Shown here one piece after another: positions 22,170 through 29,734 of a DNA stretch of 32,800 nt. Origin of the DNA: Thermoguttaceae bacterium (GTDB taxonomy: Bacteria > Planctomycetota > Planctomycetia > Pirellulales > Thermoguttaceae). The notes beneath the pieces were generated by a model. That model was not told the DNA's origin. It did no database searches and worked only from the letters and a program-made list of their open reading frames with translations. How positions within the stretch are numbered: position 1 is the first letter of the stretch; every line of letters starts with the position of its first letter. Position numbers and translations under genes: made by a program. The stretch is taken from the NCBI GenBank assembly GCA_017447865.1, contig JAFSMO010000101.1, positions 1 through 32,800 of the forward strand. The letters are read 5' to 3'.

Positions 22170-24230
22170 ATGAAACTTTTCCTTTTTGCCCTCACCTTTC
22201 TGTTTGCCCTGGCCGTTTTCGCGGAGGAGCGGACTTTCACCTCCGAAAACTTCCTCGCTTCCGTGGATCCGGAAACCGGCGCGACGACGCAAATCGTGAA
22301 TCCGAAAGATCCTTTCCTGATGAACTGGATCGACGAAAAGGCCCAAGGGCCGCTCGGCTGGGGGACCGTCGAGGGGTTTCAGCTGCAGAGCGTCTCGCCG
22401 GACGGTGAGGTCCGTGCCACTCGCGGGCCGCTTGCACTGACCATCCGCAAAAGTCTGGACGGCGACCGCTGGACCGAGGCCTACGAGGTCAAAAATGAGG
22501 GTCCGGCCGACTGCGAACTCGGGCCGCAAAACTTCGGGATCCGGTTCCCGTACGCCTGCAATTTCACGCGGCGGGAGAATATGCTCTCGCTTGCGTGCAA
22601 CACGCACGTCTGGTGCGGCGGCGACGCGTCGTGGCTCTACTCGACCAAATTGGACGGCTCGCGGCCGTTTCTGGTTTGCTGGGTGACGGAAGGCTCGCTC
22701 GGCGATTACAGCATTTCGTACGACTGCTCGCAGACGAAAAACGGCTCGTGGTACCGCGGCGCGCTGGTCCTGCATCCGACGCCCTGCAAGCTGAAACCGG
22801 GCGAGACGCTGCGCCTGACTTTCGTTTATTCGTTCAGCGACGAAAAACCGGACGAAACCCTCCCGAAGCACGCAGGCGCGGTACGATTCGCGGCGGAAAA
22901 GTACTCGGTGGGGATCGGCGAGCCGGTCCGCGGGAGCGTCGAAACGGCTTTCGACTGGGAAAGCGCCGAGATTTCGGTGGACGGGAAACCGGTCCCGTTC
23001 CAGCGTGACGCGCAGAACCCGAAAAAGGCCGCGTGGGAAGTCGTGTTTGACTCGCCCGGGGCGCGGGAGATCCGGCTGGCGGTCAACGGGAAAAAGACCC
23101 TGATGCGGGTGAACGTTTTGGAGCCGGTCGAAACGATCCTTCAGAGACGGGCGCGTTTCATCGCAGAGCATCAGCAGATCATGGACCCCAACTCGCCGAA
23201 TTACGGCGCGTACGTGATTTACGACCGGGTCAGCGGGCAGCAGGTGGTCGGCGCCGGCGACCATAACGTCGGGCGGGAGCGGCTCTCGATGGGGTGCGTC
23301 GTAGCTCAGGCCCTCCAGCAGAAAATGGACCCGGAGCTGATGAAGTCCCTCCGCCTTCACCGGGAGTTCATCGAGCGCGAAATGTTCGACCCCGAAACGA
23401 AAATGGTTTTCAACGAGCCGGGCCGAAATAATCAGTGGAAACGCGCGTATAATTTCCCCTGGATGTCGGACTACTATTTAGAATGGTACAAACTCACGAA
23501 AGAGCGCAAATGCCTCGAACACGCGGCGGGGATCCTGCTGAATTACTACCGGATCATCGACGGCGTGGCGCATGAAGCCCCGTGTATCGAGGCGGCGGAA
23601 ATTTATCGGCTGCTCGTTCAGGAACAGATGACGGAAACGGCGGACGCGCTGAAAGCGGCGGTCCTGCGCCACGGCGATCTGGTCCTGGAGAAAGGGGTGG
23701 ACCACTACTCCGCCGAGGTTTCGTACACGCAGGGGACGTTCCTCCTGAAGATCATCAGCCTGGTCCACGCGTACCAGCTCAGCGGCGAGGCGAAGTACCT
23801 AGAGCCGATCCCGGCATTTTTGAAAAACGTCGAGGGATTCTGCGGCCAGCAGCCGGATTTCCACGTGAATCTGCTCGCGGTGCGTTACTGGGACCTCTTC
23901 TGGTTCGGCAAAATGCGCATTTTCGGTGACACTCAGCCGCAGTGGCTCTGCGCCCTTTCCGGCGAGATGTACGGCGTGCTGAACCAGATCGACCCGAAAC
24001 CGGAGTACTGCGCGCTTTCGGAGCGGATTTTGCAGAACAATTTGTGCGTTTACTTCCCCGACGGTTTCGCGTCCTGCGGCTACCTGGTCCCGTTTCACGT
24101 GAAACAGTTCGTCCCGGACGGCGAGACGAAGAAATTCGCAGTCCCGACGGGCGAAGCGGACGGCAAGCGCTTCGACGACTGGGCGAACGATCAGGACTGG
24201 ACGCTTTATTACGCGGCAAAGTTTCTTTAA
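22170..24230 (+). CDS. Large secreted protein, probably glycan-active, family not recognised
   Basis: This has 686 residues with signal peptide MKLFLFALTFLFALAVFA. Residues about 20-230 look like a beta-sandwich typical of sugar-active enzymes (TIRKSLDGDRWTEAYEVKNE, LTFVYSF). About 245-330 is a small Ig-like or metallophosphatase-stalk-like domain (VGIGEPVRGSVETAFDWESA, REIRLAVNGKK). From about 335 to the end is a helical part (YYLEWYKLTKERKCLEHAAG, AAEIYRLLVQEQMTETADAL, YTQGTFLLKIISLVHAYQLS) that fits an alpha/alpha toroid as in GH88/105 and several polysaccharide lyases. A hydrolase or lyase role is inference from fold and neighbours. ATG 22170 begins the signal peptide; no clear Shine-Dalgarno sequence precedes it. 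The leader carries element copy C and a predicted promoter at 21990. Confidence 0.7.
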   Translation: MKLFLFALTFLFALAVFAEERTFTSENFLASVDPETGATTQIVNPKDPFLMNWIDEKAQGPLGWGTVEGFQLQSVSPDGEVRATRGPLALTIRKSLDGDRWTEAYEVKNEGPADCELGPQNFGIRFPYACNFTRRENMLSLACNTHVWCGGDASWLYSTKLDGSRPFLVCWVTEGSLGDYSISYDCSQTKNGSWYRGALVLHPTPCKLKPGETLRLTFVYSFSDEKPDETLPKHAGAVRFAAEKYSVGIGEPVRGSVETAFDWESAEISVDGKPVPFQRDAQNPKKAAWEVVFDSPGAREIRLAVNGKKTLMRVNVLEPVETILQRRARFIAEHQQIMDPNSPNYGAYVIYDRVSGQQVVGAGDHNVGRERLSMGCVVAQALQQKMDPELMKSLRLHREFIEREMFDPETKMVFNEPGRNNQWKRAYNFPWMSDYYLEWYKLTKERKCLEHAAGILLNYYRIIDGVAHEAPCIEAAEIYRLLVQEQMTETADALKAAVLRHGDLVLEKGVDHYSAEVSYTQGTFLLKIISLVHAYQLSGEAKYLEPIPAFLKNVEGFCGQQPDFHVNLLAVRYWDLFWFGKMRIFGDTQPQWLCALSGEMYGVLNQIDPKPEYCALSERILQNNLCVYFPDGFASCGYLVPFHVKQFVPDGETKKFAVPTGEADGKRFDDWANDQDWTLYYAAKFL

Positions 24231-24261
24231 ATGCGGAATTCGGAATGCGGAATGCGGAATT
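24231..24261. repeat. Heptamer tandem repeat between convergent stop codons
   Basis: ATGCGGA, ATTCGGA, ATGCGGA, ATGCGGA, ATT run without gap from the base after the plus-strand stop codon (24228-24230) into the minus-strand SDR stop codon (24260-24262). No inverted arm or core is present. The whole intergenic space is the repeat. Confidence 0.8.
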
Positions 24262-25039
24262 AAATATCGACGTCGGCAGGCATGTGCTGGATGGAGGTTC
24301 CGCCGTCCACGACGAAGCGTTCGCCGGTGATGCCGCGCGAAGCGTCCGAGGCGAGGAAGAAAACCACGTCGGCCAGGCAGTCGGCGGTGGCTTCCTCACC
24401 GAGTGGGACGTTCGCCCGGCGGCGGGCCCGGGTCGCGTCGTCGAGATGGTCCCAGCGTTCGGTGTAAATGTAACCCGGCGTCACGGTATTGACGCGGATT
24501 TTGTACGGCGCAAGGTCCAGCGCCATGGCCCGGGTCAGAGCGTCGATCCCGCCTTTGCTCGCGCAGTAGGCCGCCCGTTTGCGAATGGCGCGCGTCGAAG
24601 TGTTCGAGCTGAAATTCACGATCGTCCCGAAACCCTGGCGGATCATGATGCGGGCGGCTTTTTGCCCCATGTAAAACGTCCCCATGAGGTTCACCCGGAA
24701 CACGCGCTCCATCTCGGAGTACTCCACGTCGGGAAACGCGGGGCCGATCCCCTGGTAGCACGCCACGTTCACGAGAATGTCGAGTTTCCCGCACTCCGCC
24801 TCGACTTTGGCGTACATCGCGTCCACGTCGGCGGGGTTCGAAATGTCGCCGGGAATTTCGAGGATTTGATCGCCAAACCCCTCAGCGCGCATGGCGTCGG
24901 CGCCCTTGCGGGTGCTTTCGACGGTCGTGGCGTTCATGCAGACGAACGCGCCCTCCTGAAGAAACTTTCGGGCGATTCCCAGCCCGGTGTTGCGGCTTGC
25001 GCCGGTGATGATGACGACTTTATTCTGGAATTGATTCAT
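24260..25039 (-). CDS. Short-chain dehydrogenase/reductase (classical SDR)
   Basis: A cytoplasmic protein of 259 residues. TGASRNTGLG (12-21) is the cofactor loop, GDIS (64-67) contacts adenine, NVAC (91-94) replaces the usual NNAG, and the active site is S144/S145 in NFSSNTST, Y158 and K162 in YCASKGG. VNTVTPGYIYTERW is the typical substrate-loop start. It probably oxidises or reduces a sugar acid or keto sugar from the glycan; such SDRs (KduD/FabG-like) are common beside uronate and sialate genes. AGGA lies about 9 nt before ATG 25039, and a good promoter lies at 25090-25118. Its stop codon overlaps the heptamer repeat. Confidence 0.93.
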   Translation of the reverse strand: MNQFQNKVVIITGASRNTGLGIARKFLQEGAFVCMNATTVESTRKGADAMRAEGFGDQILEIPGDISNPADVDAMYAKVEAECGKLDILVNVACYQGIGPAFPDVEYSEMERVFRVNLMGTFYMGQKAARIMIRQGFGTIVNFSSNTSTRAIRKRAAYCASKGGIDALTRAMALDLAPYKIRVNTVTPGYIYTERWDHLDDATRARRRANVPLGEEATADCLADVVFFLASDASRGITGERFVVDGGTSIQHMPADVDI

Positions 25040-25089
25040 TTGTGAGTTTCCTGAAAAAAAGTGAAAAAGGCCGGTTAAACTTTCCGTTC

Positions 25090-25118
25090 ATTATGGCGCA
25101 AAGCCCCGGAAAAGTCAA
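25090..25118 (-). promoter_or_regulatory. Promoter of the SDR gene
   Basis: On the minus strand: TTGACT (25118-25113), 17-nt spacer with CCGGGGCTTT, CATAAT (25095-25090). It shares TTGACTTTT, GGGGCTTT and CATAAT at equal spacing with the amidohydrolase promoter. Confidence 0.65.
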
Positions 25119-25235
25119 GGAGTGACGTCCGATTTTTTTGAAAATTTTCAGCGTGCGGAGCGGATCCACGAGATCGAACCCGGTCCACGCGCGGTTTCCT
25201 ACCCATTTGTTCCTTTTTTGCAGAAAGGGCTTTTG

Positions 25236-27050
25236 ATGCTTTCACGAATCCCCACCTTTTTACTCGTTTTGTTTTTTGCGGCTTTCGCTTTCGCAGAGGA
25301 GGCGGAGCTTTCGCTTAAATCGCTGGATCCCGTCCACCCGCGCGTTTTGTTCACCGAAGCGCAGGGGGCCGAGACCGCCACGCTCCTGAAGACCGACGCG
25401 GATCTTCAGCGCCTTTACGCCTCCGTCGAGCGTGAGGCCCAGGGGCTTCTGAAGGACCCCAAAACGGTCGAGTATCTGATCGTCGGGCCGCGTCTTTTGA
25501 CCCAGAGTCGCCGCTGCCTGCGCAGGATTTTGGCCCTCGGGACGGTTTACCGCCTCACCGACGACGCCGAGCTGAAGGCGAAATGCTTCGAGCGCGCCAT
25601 GGCCGAGATCCACGCCGCGGAGGCGTTTCCGGACTGGAACCCGTCGCACTACCTCGACACGGCCGAGATGACCGCCGCTTTCGCGATCGCGTTCGACTGG
25701 TTTTACGCCGATTTGAGCGCTGAGGAAAAGGCCCTGATGGTCCAGAACATTTACGAGAAAGGGGTCCTGACCGCCCAGGGCCGCAAGGGGTGGAAAACCA
25801 GCGCGTACAACTGGAACCAGGTCTGCTCCGGCGGCATCACGATGGGGATTCTGGCGATCGCCGATGAAGTGAAAGAGCCGGAAAAACGGGCGATTCTGGA
25901 AAACACTTTGCGCGAGCTCCGCGAGGGCGTCTCCAACGCGATGAAAACCTTCGCACCCGACGGCGCCTGGGCGGAAGGGCCCGGGTACTGGATCTACACG
26001 ACGCTCTACACGCTCCTCTACATCAACGCACTGGAAGGCTCGCTTGGCGACGATTTCGGCCTTTGCGACTACGAGGGCTTTGACCGGACCGCCGCGTTCC
26101 AGGTCGCTCTGGGCGATTCGACGGGCAAATCGTTCAACTTCGCCGATGCCGGCCCCGGCGACGTTTCGAGCATGGCGCTCCTCTGGTTCGCGAACCGGTT
26201 CAAGCATCCGGAATGGGGTCAGTACTACCTGCAGAACGTGCACAATATTTTCCCGCTGGCCGTCTGGTTTTACCGGCCGTGCGACGGGGACATTACGAAG
26301 GCGCCGCTCGATTTCACTTTCCGGAACGCCGAAGTCGCGACGTTCCGCGGGGCGTGGAATGATCCGGACGCGTGGTTCCTCGGGTTCAAATCGGGTTCCA
26401 ATGCCGTGAATCACAGTCACCTCGAGCTTGGAAACTTCATCCTTCAGAAGGACCAGGTTCGCTGGGTGGTGGACCTTGGCGCCGATAATTACAACTTGCC
26501 GGCGTACTTCGGGAACCTGCGCTGGACGTACTACCGGCTTTCGACCCGCGGCCAGAATACGATCTGCATCGACGACCAGAACCAAAACCCGAAAGGGAGC
26601 GCGGTGGTTCAGAATTTCCAGACTTCGCCCGAGGCGGGAAGCTGCTCGACCGACCTGACCGACGCGTACCGCGGCCAGCTGGAATCCCTGACCCGCTCGG
26701 TCCGGCTTGACCGTAAAAACTCCGAGGTCATGATCCGCGACGAGATCGGCCCGGGCGTCGGCGAAAACGTGGGGAAACCGCTCGTCTGGCAGTTCCACAC
26801 CCGCGCGAAGATCGAGGTCTCTGAGGACGGAAAATCGGCCGTTTTGACCCAGTCGAACGGGACGAAAGACTGCGCGCTGGGCGTTCAACTGACGCAGGCG
26901 ACCAACCCCGCCGCCCGATTTGAGGTCCGCGAAACGACCCAGGGGCCGGACGAAAACCCGAACACGGGGGTTCTGCGTCTGGTGATTTCTGTCCCGGTGA
27001 CGGCTGAAAATCAGGTGCTCGAGGTGAAGTTTACCGGCACTTCAAAGTAA
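25236..27050 (+). CDS. Secreted heparinase II/III-family protein (polysaccharide lyase-like)
   Basis: A 604-residue exported protein. I start at ATG 25236 (MLSRIPTFLLVLFFAAFAFA, signal peptide) with AAAGGG about 8 nt before; the frame is open further up but non-coding in look. The N-terminal half is an alpha/alpha toroid: HPRVLFTEAQ, YLDTAEMTAAFAIAFDWFY, SAYNWNQVCSGG (Y191, N192, N194), PDGAWAEGPGYW. The C-terminal half is a beta sandwich with NAVNHSHLELGNF (H393, H395), matching the HxHxDxGSF block of heparinase II/III-like lyases (PL12/15/17/21). The expected reaction is beta-elimination on uronic-acid-containing glycans. It is divergent from the SDR gene and heads a run with the aldolase and symporter genes, 26 nt ahead of the next start. 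Confidence 0.9.
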   Translation: MLSRIPTFLLVLFFAAFAFAEEAELSLKSLDPVHPRVLFTEAQGAETATLLKTDADLQRLYASVEREAQGLLKDPKTVEYLIVGPRLLTQSRRCLRRILALGTVYRLTDDAELKAKCFERAMAEIHAAEAFPDWNPSHYLDTAEMTAAFAIAFDWFYADLSAEEKALMVQNIYEKGVLTAQGRKGWKTSAYNWNQVCSGGITMGILAIADEVKEPEKRAILENTLRELREGVSNAMKTFAPDGAWAEGPGYWIYTTLYTLLYINALEGSLGDDFGLCDYEGFDRTAAFQVALGDSTGKSFNFADAGPGDVSSMALLWFANRFKHPEWGQYYLQNVHNIFPLAVWFYRPCDGDITKAPLDFTFRNAEVATFRGAWNDPDAWFLGFKSGSNAVNHSHLELGNFILQKDQVRWVVDLGADNYNLPAYFGNLRWTYYRLSTRGQNTICIDDQNQNPKGSAVVQNFQTSPEAGSCSTDLTDAYRGQLESLTRSVRLDRKNSEVMIRDEIGPGVGENVGKPLVWQFHTRAKIEVSEDGKSAVLTQSNGTKDCALGVQLTQATNPAARFEVRETTQGPDENPNTGVLRLVISVPVTAENQVLEVKFTGTSK

Positions 27051-27076
27051 AGTTTTGCAGGAATCGAAAACTCAAG

Positions 27077-27982
27077 ATGAACACGAACTGGAAACTCGGC
27101 GGCATCGTTCCGCCTGTAATTACGCCGCTTCTGGCAAACGATCAACTGGACGTTCAGGGCTTTGAAAACGTTCTGGAACGGATGATCGCCGCGGGAGTCT
27201 CGGCCATTTTCGTCCTTGGAACGACCGGCGAGGCGCAAAGTCTTAATTACGCTCTGAGGCGTGAAGTCGTCCGGCAAGCTGCGCGGATCATTAACGGCCG
27301 CGTGCCGATGCTCGTGGGGATCACCGACACGGTTTTCGAGGAATCGCTCGCTCAGGCGAATTTTGCCGCGGAGCAGGGGGCCGACGCGCTGGTCGTGGCG
27401 CCGCCGTACTACTTCCCACCCAGCGGCGATGACCTGAAACTTTACTACGCCCACGTGGTGAAGCGCGTCCCGCTCCCGGTCGTCGTGTACCACATGCCGG
27501 AGCTGACGAAAGTCTGGTTCAGCTGCGATTTCGTCCGTTTTGCCGTCCAGACGCCGGAAATCATCGGGATGAAGGACAGTTCCGGGAACATGGATTTCTT
27601 CTGGCGCTCGTGCCAGATCGCCCGTGAGACCGAAAGTTTCCCGATCCTCGTCGGGCCGGAACATTTGCTCCAGGCGTCGTTCAGCCTCGGCGGGTCGGGG
27701 GGGGTGAGCGGCGGCGCGAATCTTTTTCCCGAGTTTTACGTCGGAATGTGCCAAGCCGTAGCGGAGGGAAACGTCCCGCTGATGGACGAACTTCAGCGCA
27801 AGATCGACCGGGTGAACGACATTTACGCGGTGGCGTCCGGAGGAATGGGCGTCTGCCGCGGGATCAAGTGCGCCCTGCACTACATGGGTTTCTGCTCGGA
27901 TCTGACCGCCGAACCGTTCCACCCCCTGAAGGAGGATGAAAGGCGGAAAATCGAGCAGATCACGGATGAACTCAGGCATTAA
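27077..27982 (+). CDS. Dihydrodipicolinate synthase / N-acetylneuraminate lyase family aldolase
   Basis: This cytoplasmic protein has 301 residues, the usual length for the class I aldolase family. GTTGE (48-52) is the pyruvate carboxylate site, Y138 in VVVYHMPE is the catalytic tyrosine, and K166 in IIGMKDSSG forms the Schiff base. GSGGVSGGANLFP fits the later barrel. In DapA the segment after Tyr is usually YNVPGR; here YHMPELT does not bring in the DapA arginine, so N-acetylneuraminate lyase or a 2-keto-3-deoxy sugar-acid aldolase is more likely than lysine synthesis. Position between the lyase and the symporter, 26 and 19 nt away, supports a catabolic role. Confidence 0.93.
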   Translation: MNTNWKLGGIVPPVITPLLANDQLDVQGFENVLERMIAAGVSAIFVLGTTGEAQSLNYALRREVVRQAARIINGRVPMLVGITDTVFEESLAQANFAAEQGADALVVAPPYYFPPSGDDLKLYYAHVVKRVPLPVVVYHMPELTKVWFSCDFVRFAVQTPEIIGMKDSSGNMDFFWRSCQIARETESFPILVGPEHLLQASFSLGGSGGVSGGANLFPEFYVGMCQAVAEGNVPLMDELQRKIDRVNDIYAVASGGMGVCRGIKCALHYMGFCSDLTAEPFHPLKEDERRKIEQITDELRH

Positions 27983-28001
27983 TTTATGGCGGGGACTCAC
28001 G

Positions 28002-29522
28002 ATGGCGCTCCCATTCCTTGACATTTGCGTGATTTTGGTTTACATGCTCGGCACGGTGGGCCTGGGCTGCTGGTTCTACTTCAAAAGTCGAAGTCCCGAA
28101 GGCTTCACCTCGGCGGGCGGCGACATTCCGTCGATCGTGGTCGGGCTTTCGATTTTCGGGACGTACGTCAGCAGCATCAGCTTCCTCGCGCTCCCGGGCA
28201 AGGCTTTCGTTTCCAACTGGAACGTTTTCGCCTTGAGCATCACGACTCCCCTGGCCGCCTGGATCGCGGTGAAGTGGTTCGTGCCGTTCTACCGCAAAGT
28301 CGGAGCGATTTCCGCATACTCGCACCTGGAGGACCGCTTCGGAACTTGGGCACGGGTTTACGCCTCGCTTTGCTACATGCTCACGCAGGTGGCGAGGATG
28401 GGGTCGGTCCTCTTCCTCCTCGCGCTTCCGCTTCACCATCTGCTCGGCTGGGACGTTCGCCTGATCATCATCGCGGTGGGCGGTCTGACTGCGCTCTACT
28501 CGATGATCGGCGGAATTGCCGGGGTCATTTGGACCGACGCGGTGCAGTCCGTGATCCTGATCGCCGGGGCCGTCACGTGCGCCGTCCTGCTTCTGTGCAA
28601 CATGCCGGAGGGGCCGGGTCAGATTTTCCGGATCGCGGCCGAAAATCAGAAATTCAGCTGGGGAAGCTGGTCGCTTACGGACCTCCAAACCTCGACTTTC
28701 TGGGTCGTTTTCTGGTACGGGATGGCGATCAACCTCCAGAATTTCGGGATCGACCAGAACTACGTCCAGCGCTACCACACGGCCCGGTCCGACGCTGAGG
28801 CCAAAAAGTCCGTCTGGCTCGGCGCGATCCTTTACCTCCCGATCTCGGCCTTTTTCCTCTTCATCGGAACAGCGCTTTTCGCGTTTTATACAGCCCGGCC
28901 GGAACTCATCACGGACCCGCAGCTGGCGGCGGACATTGCGTCGGGAAAAGGGGACGGCGTCTTTCCGTTCTTCATCGTTCATCAGCTCCCGGTTGGTGTG
29001 ACGGGCCTTTTGATCGCTGCGATTCTTGCGGCGGCCATGAGCACCATCGGGACGAGCATGAACGGCTGCGCGACGCTGACGCTTTCGGACTTTTACACGC
29101 GATTTTTCCGGAAAAACGCCTCGCAGCGCGAGCAGATGCTGGTCCTTCATTTCAGTTCGATCCTCTGGGGCGTCGTGGGGATCGGCTGCGCGCTGCTCAT
29201 GATCCGGGCGAAGGGGATCCTGGACGCGTACTGGCTTCTGGCCGGGATCTTCAGCGGCGGCATGGTGGGGATTTTCCTCCTTGGATTTTTGTCTCGCGGA
29301 GCGACCAAGGCGGCGGCGTTGACCGGGGCGATCGTCGGGATTTTGGTGATCACGTGGATGACGCTTTCGATGCCGAAGGTGGGGGTGATTCCGGAGGCGT
29401 TTCGGTGTCCGCTGAATGAGCTTTTGATTACGGTTTGCGGGACGCTGGCGATTCTGGTGACGGGGTTTGCGGTGACCGCAGCAATGAAAATGAAAAAAAA
29501 GAATAAAAAAAGAAAAAAATGA
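28002..29522 (+). CDS. Sodium:solute symporter (SSS family)
   Basis: The protein has 506 residues and about 13 membrane helices, the usual SSS (SglT/NanT/PutP-like) build. Typical stretches: FTSAGGDIPSIVVGLSIFGTYVSSISFLALPGKAF in the first helices, ALYSMIGGIAGVIWTDAVQSVILIAG (the family signature region), FGIDQNYVQRYHTARSDAEAKKS, and AAILAAAMSTIGTSMNG. It imports a sugar or sugar acid with Na+; next to a NAL-like aldolase, sialic acid or a keto sugar acid is a fair guess. I start at ATG 28002, 19 nt after the aldolase stop, with GGGGA before it. The C-terminus is a lysine tail (KMKKKNKKRKK) from an A-rich stretch. Confidence 0.93.
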   Translation: MALPFLDICVILVYMLGTVGLGCWFYFKSRSPEGFTSAGGDIPSIVVGLSIFGTYVSSISFLALPGKAFVSNWNVFALSITTPLAAWIAVKWFVPFYRKVGAISAYSHLEDRFGTWARVYASLCYMLTQVARMGSVLFLLALPLHHLLGWDVRLIIIAVGGLTALYSMIGGIAGVIWTDAVQSVILIAGAVTCAVLLLCNMPEGPGQIFRIAAENQKFSWGSWSLTDLQTSTFWVVFWYGMAINLQNFGIDQNYVQRYHTARSDAEAKKSVWLGAILYLPISAFFLFIGTALFAFYTARPELITDPQLAADIASGKGDGVFPFFIVHQLPVGVTGLLIAAILAAAMSTIGTSMNGCATLTLSDFYTRFFRKNASQREQMLVLHFSSILWGVVGIGCALLMIRAKGILDAYWLLAGIFSGGMVGIFLLGFLSRGATKAAALTGAIVGILVITWMTLSMPKVGVIPEAFRCPLNELLITVCGTLAILVTGFAVTAAMKMKKKNKKRKK

Positions 29523-29564
29523 TCCCTTAAAACATCAAAAAGTTTTTGAAAGAGGGGGTCCCGG

Positions 29565-29668
29565 GGGAGGAACAATTTTCAAAATGTTCCTCCCTCCGCG
29601 GGGCCAACCTCTTCACGGGCGAGCCTTTTTTCTCCCGGAGGGTGAAAAAAGCGAGAGGGTTTACCCTC
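29565..29668 (+). promoter_or_regulatory. Three successive hairpins in the leader of the GHL10 gene
   Basis: The gap 29523-29734 has no gene. It holds hairpin 1, GGGAGGAACA (29565-29574) with TGTTCCTCCC (29585-29594); hairpin 2, CTTTTTTCTCCC (29625-29636) with GGGTGAAAAAAG (29640-29651), 11 pairs and one T-T mismatch; and hairpin 3, GAGGG (29655-29659) with CCCTC (29664-29668). The first could end the symporter transcript. The set could also be a structured leader. Hairpin 1 has the look of a common intergenic palindrome, so repetition in the genome is possible. Confidence 0.5.
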
Positions 29669-29734
29669 AAGCCCCTGACCATACTCCATCGAAATATTTA
29701 CGTCCCAAAAAGTTTTAACGAAAGGACTCACAAA

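Noticed and set aside
25260..26888. Minus-strand frame of 542 residues opposite the heparinase-like gene
   Set aside because: Shadow frame without motifs; the plus strand carries a signal peptide and family blocks. The same applies to long antisense frames at 10995-12602, 18028-19422, 22137-23360 and 27984-29150.
27077..27982. dapA of lysine synthesis
   Set aside because: The DapA-type YNVPGR segment is replaced by YHMPELT, and it sits between a lyase and a symporter gene.
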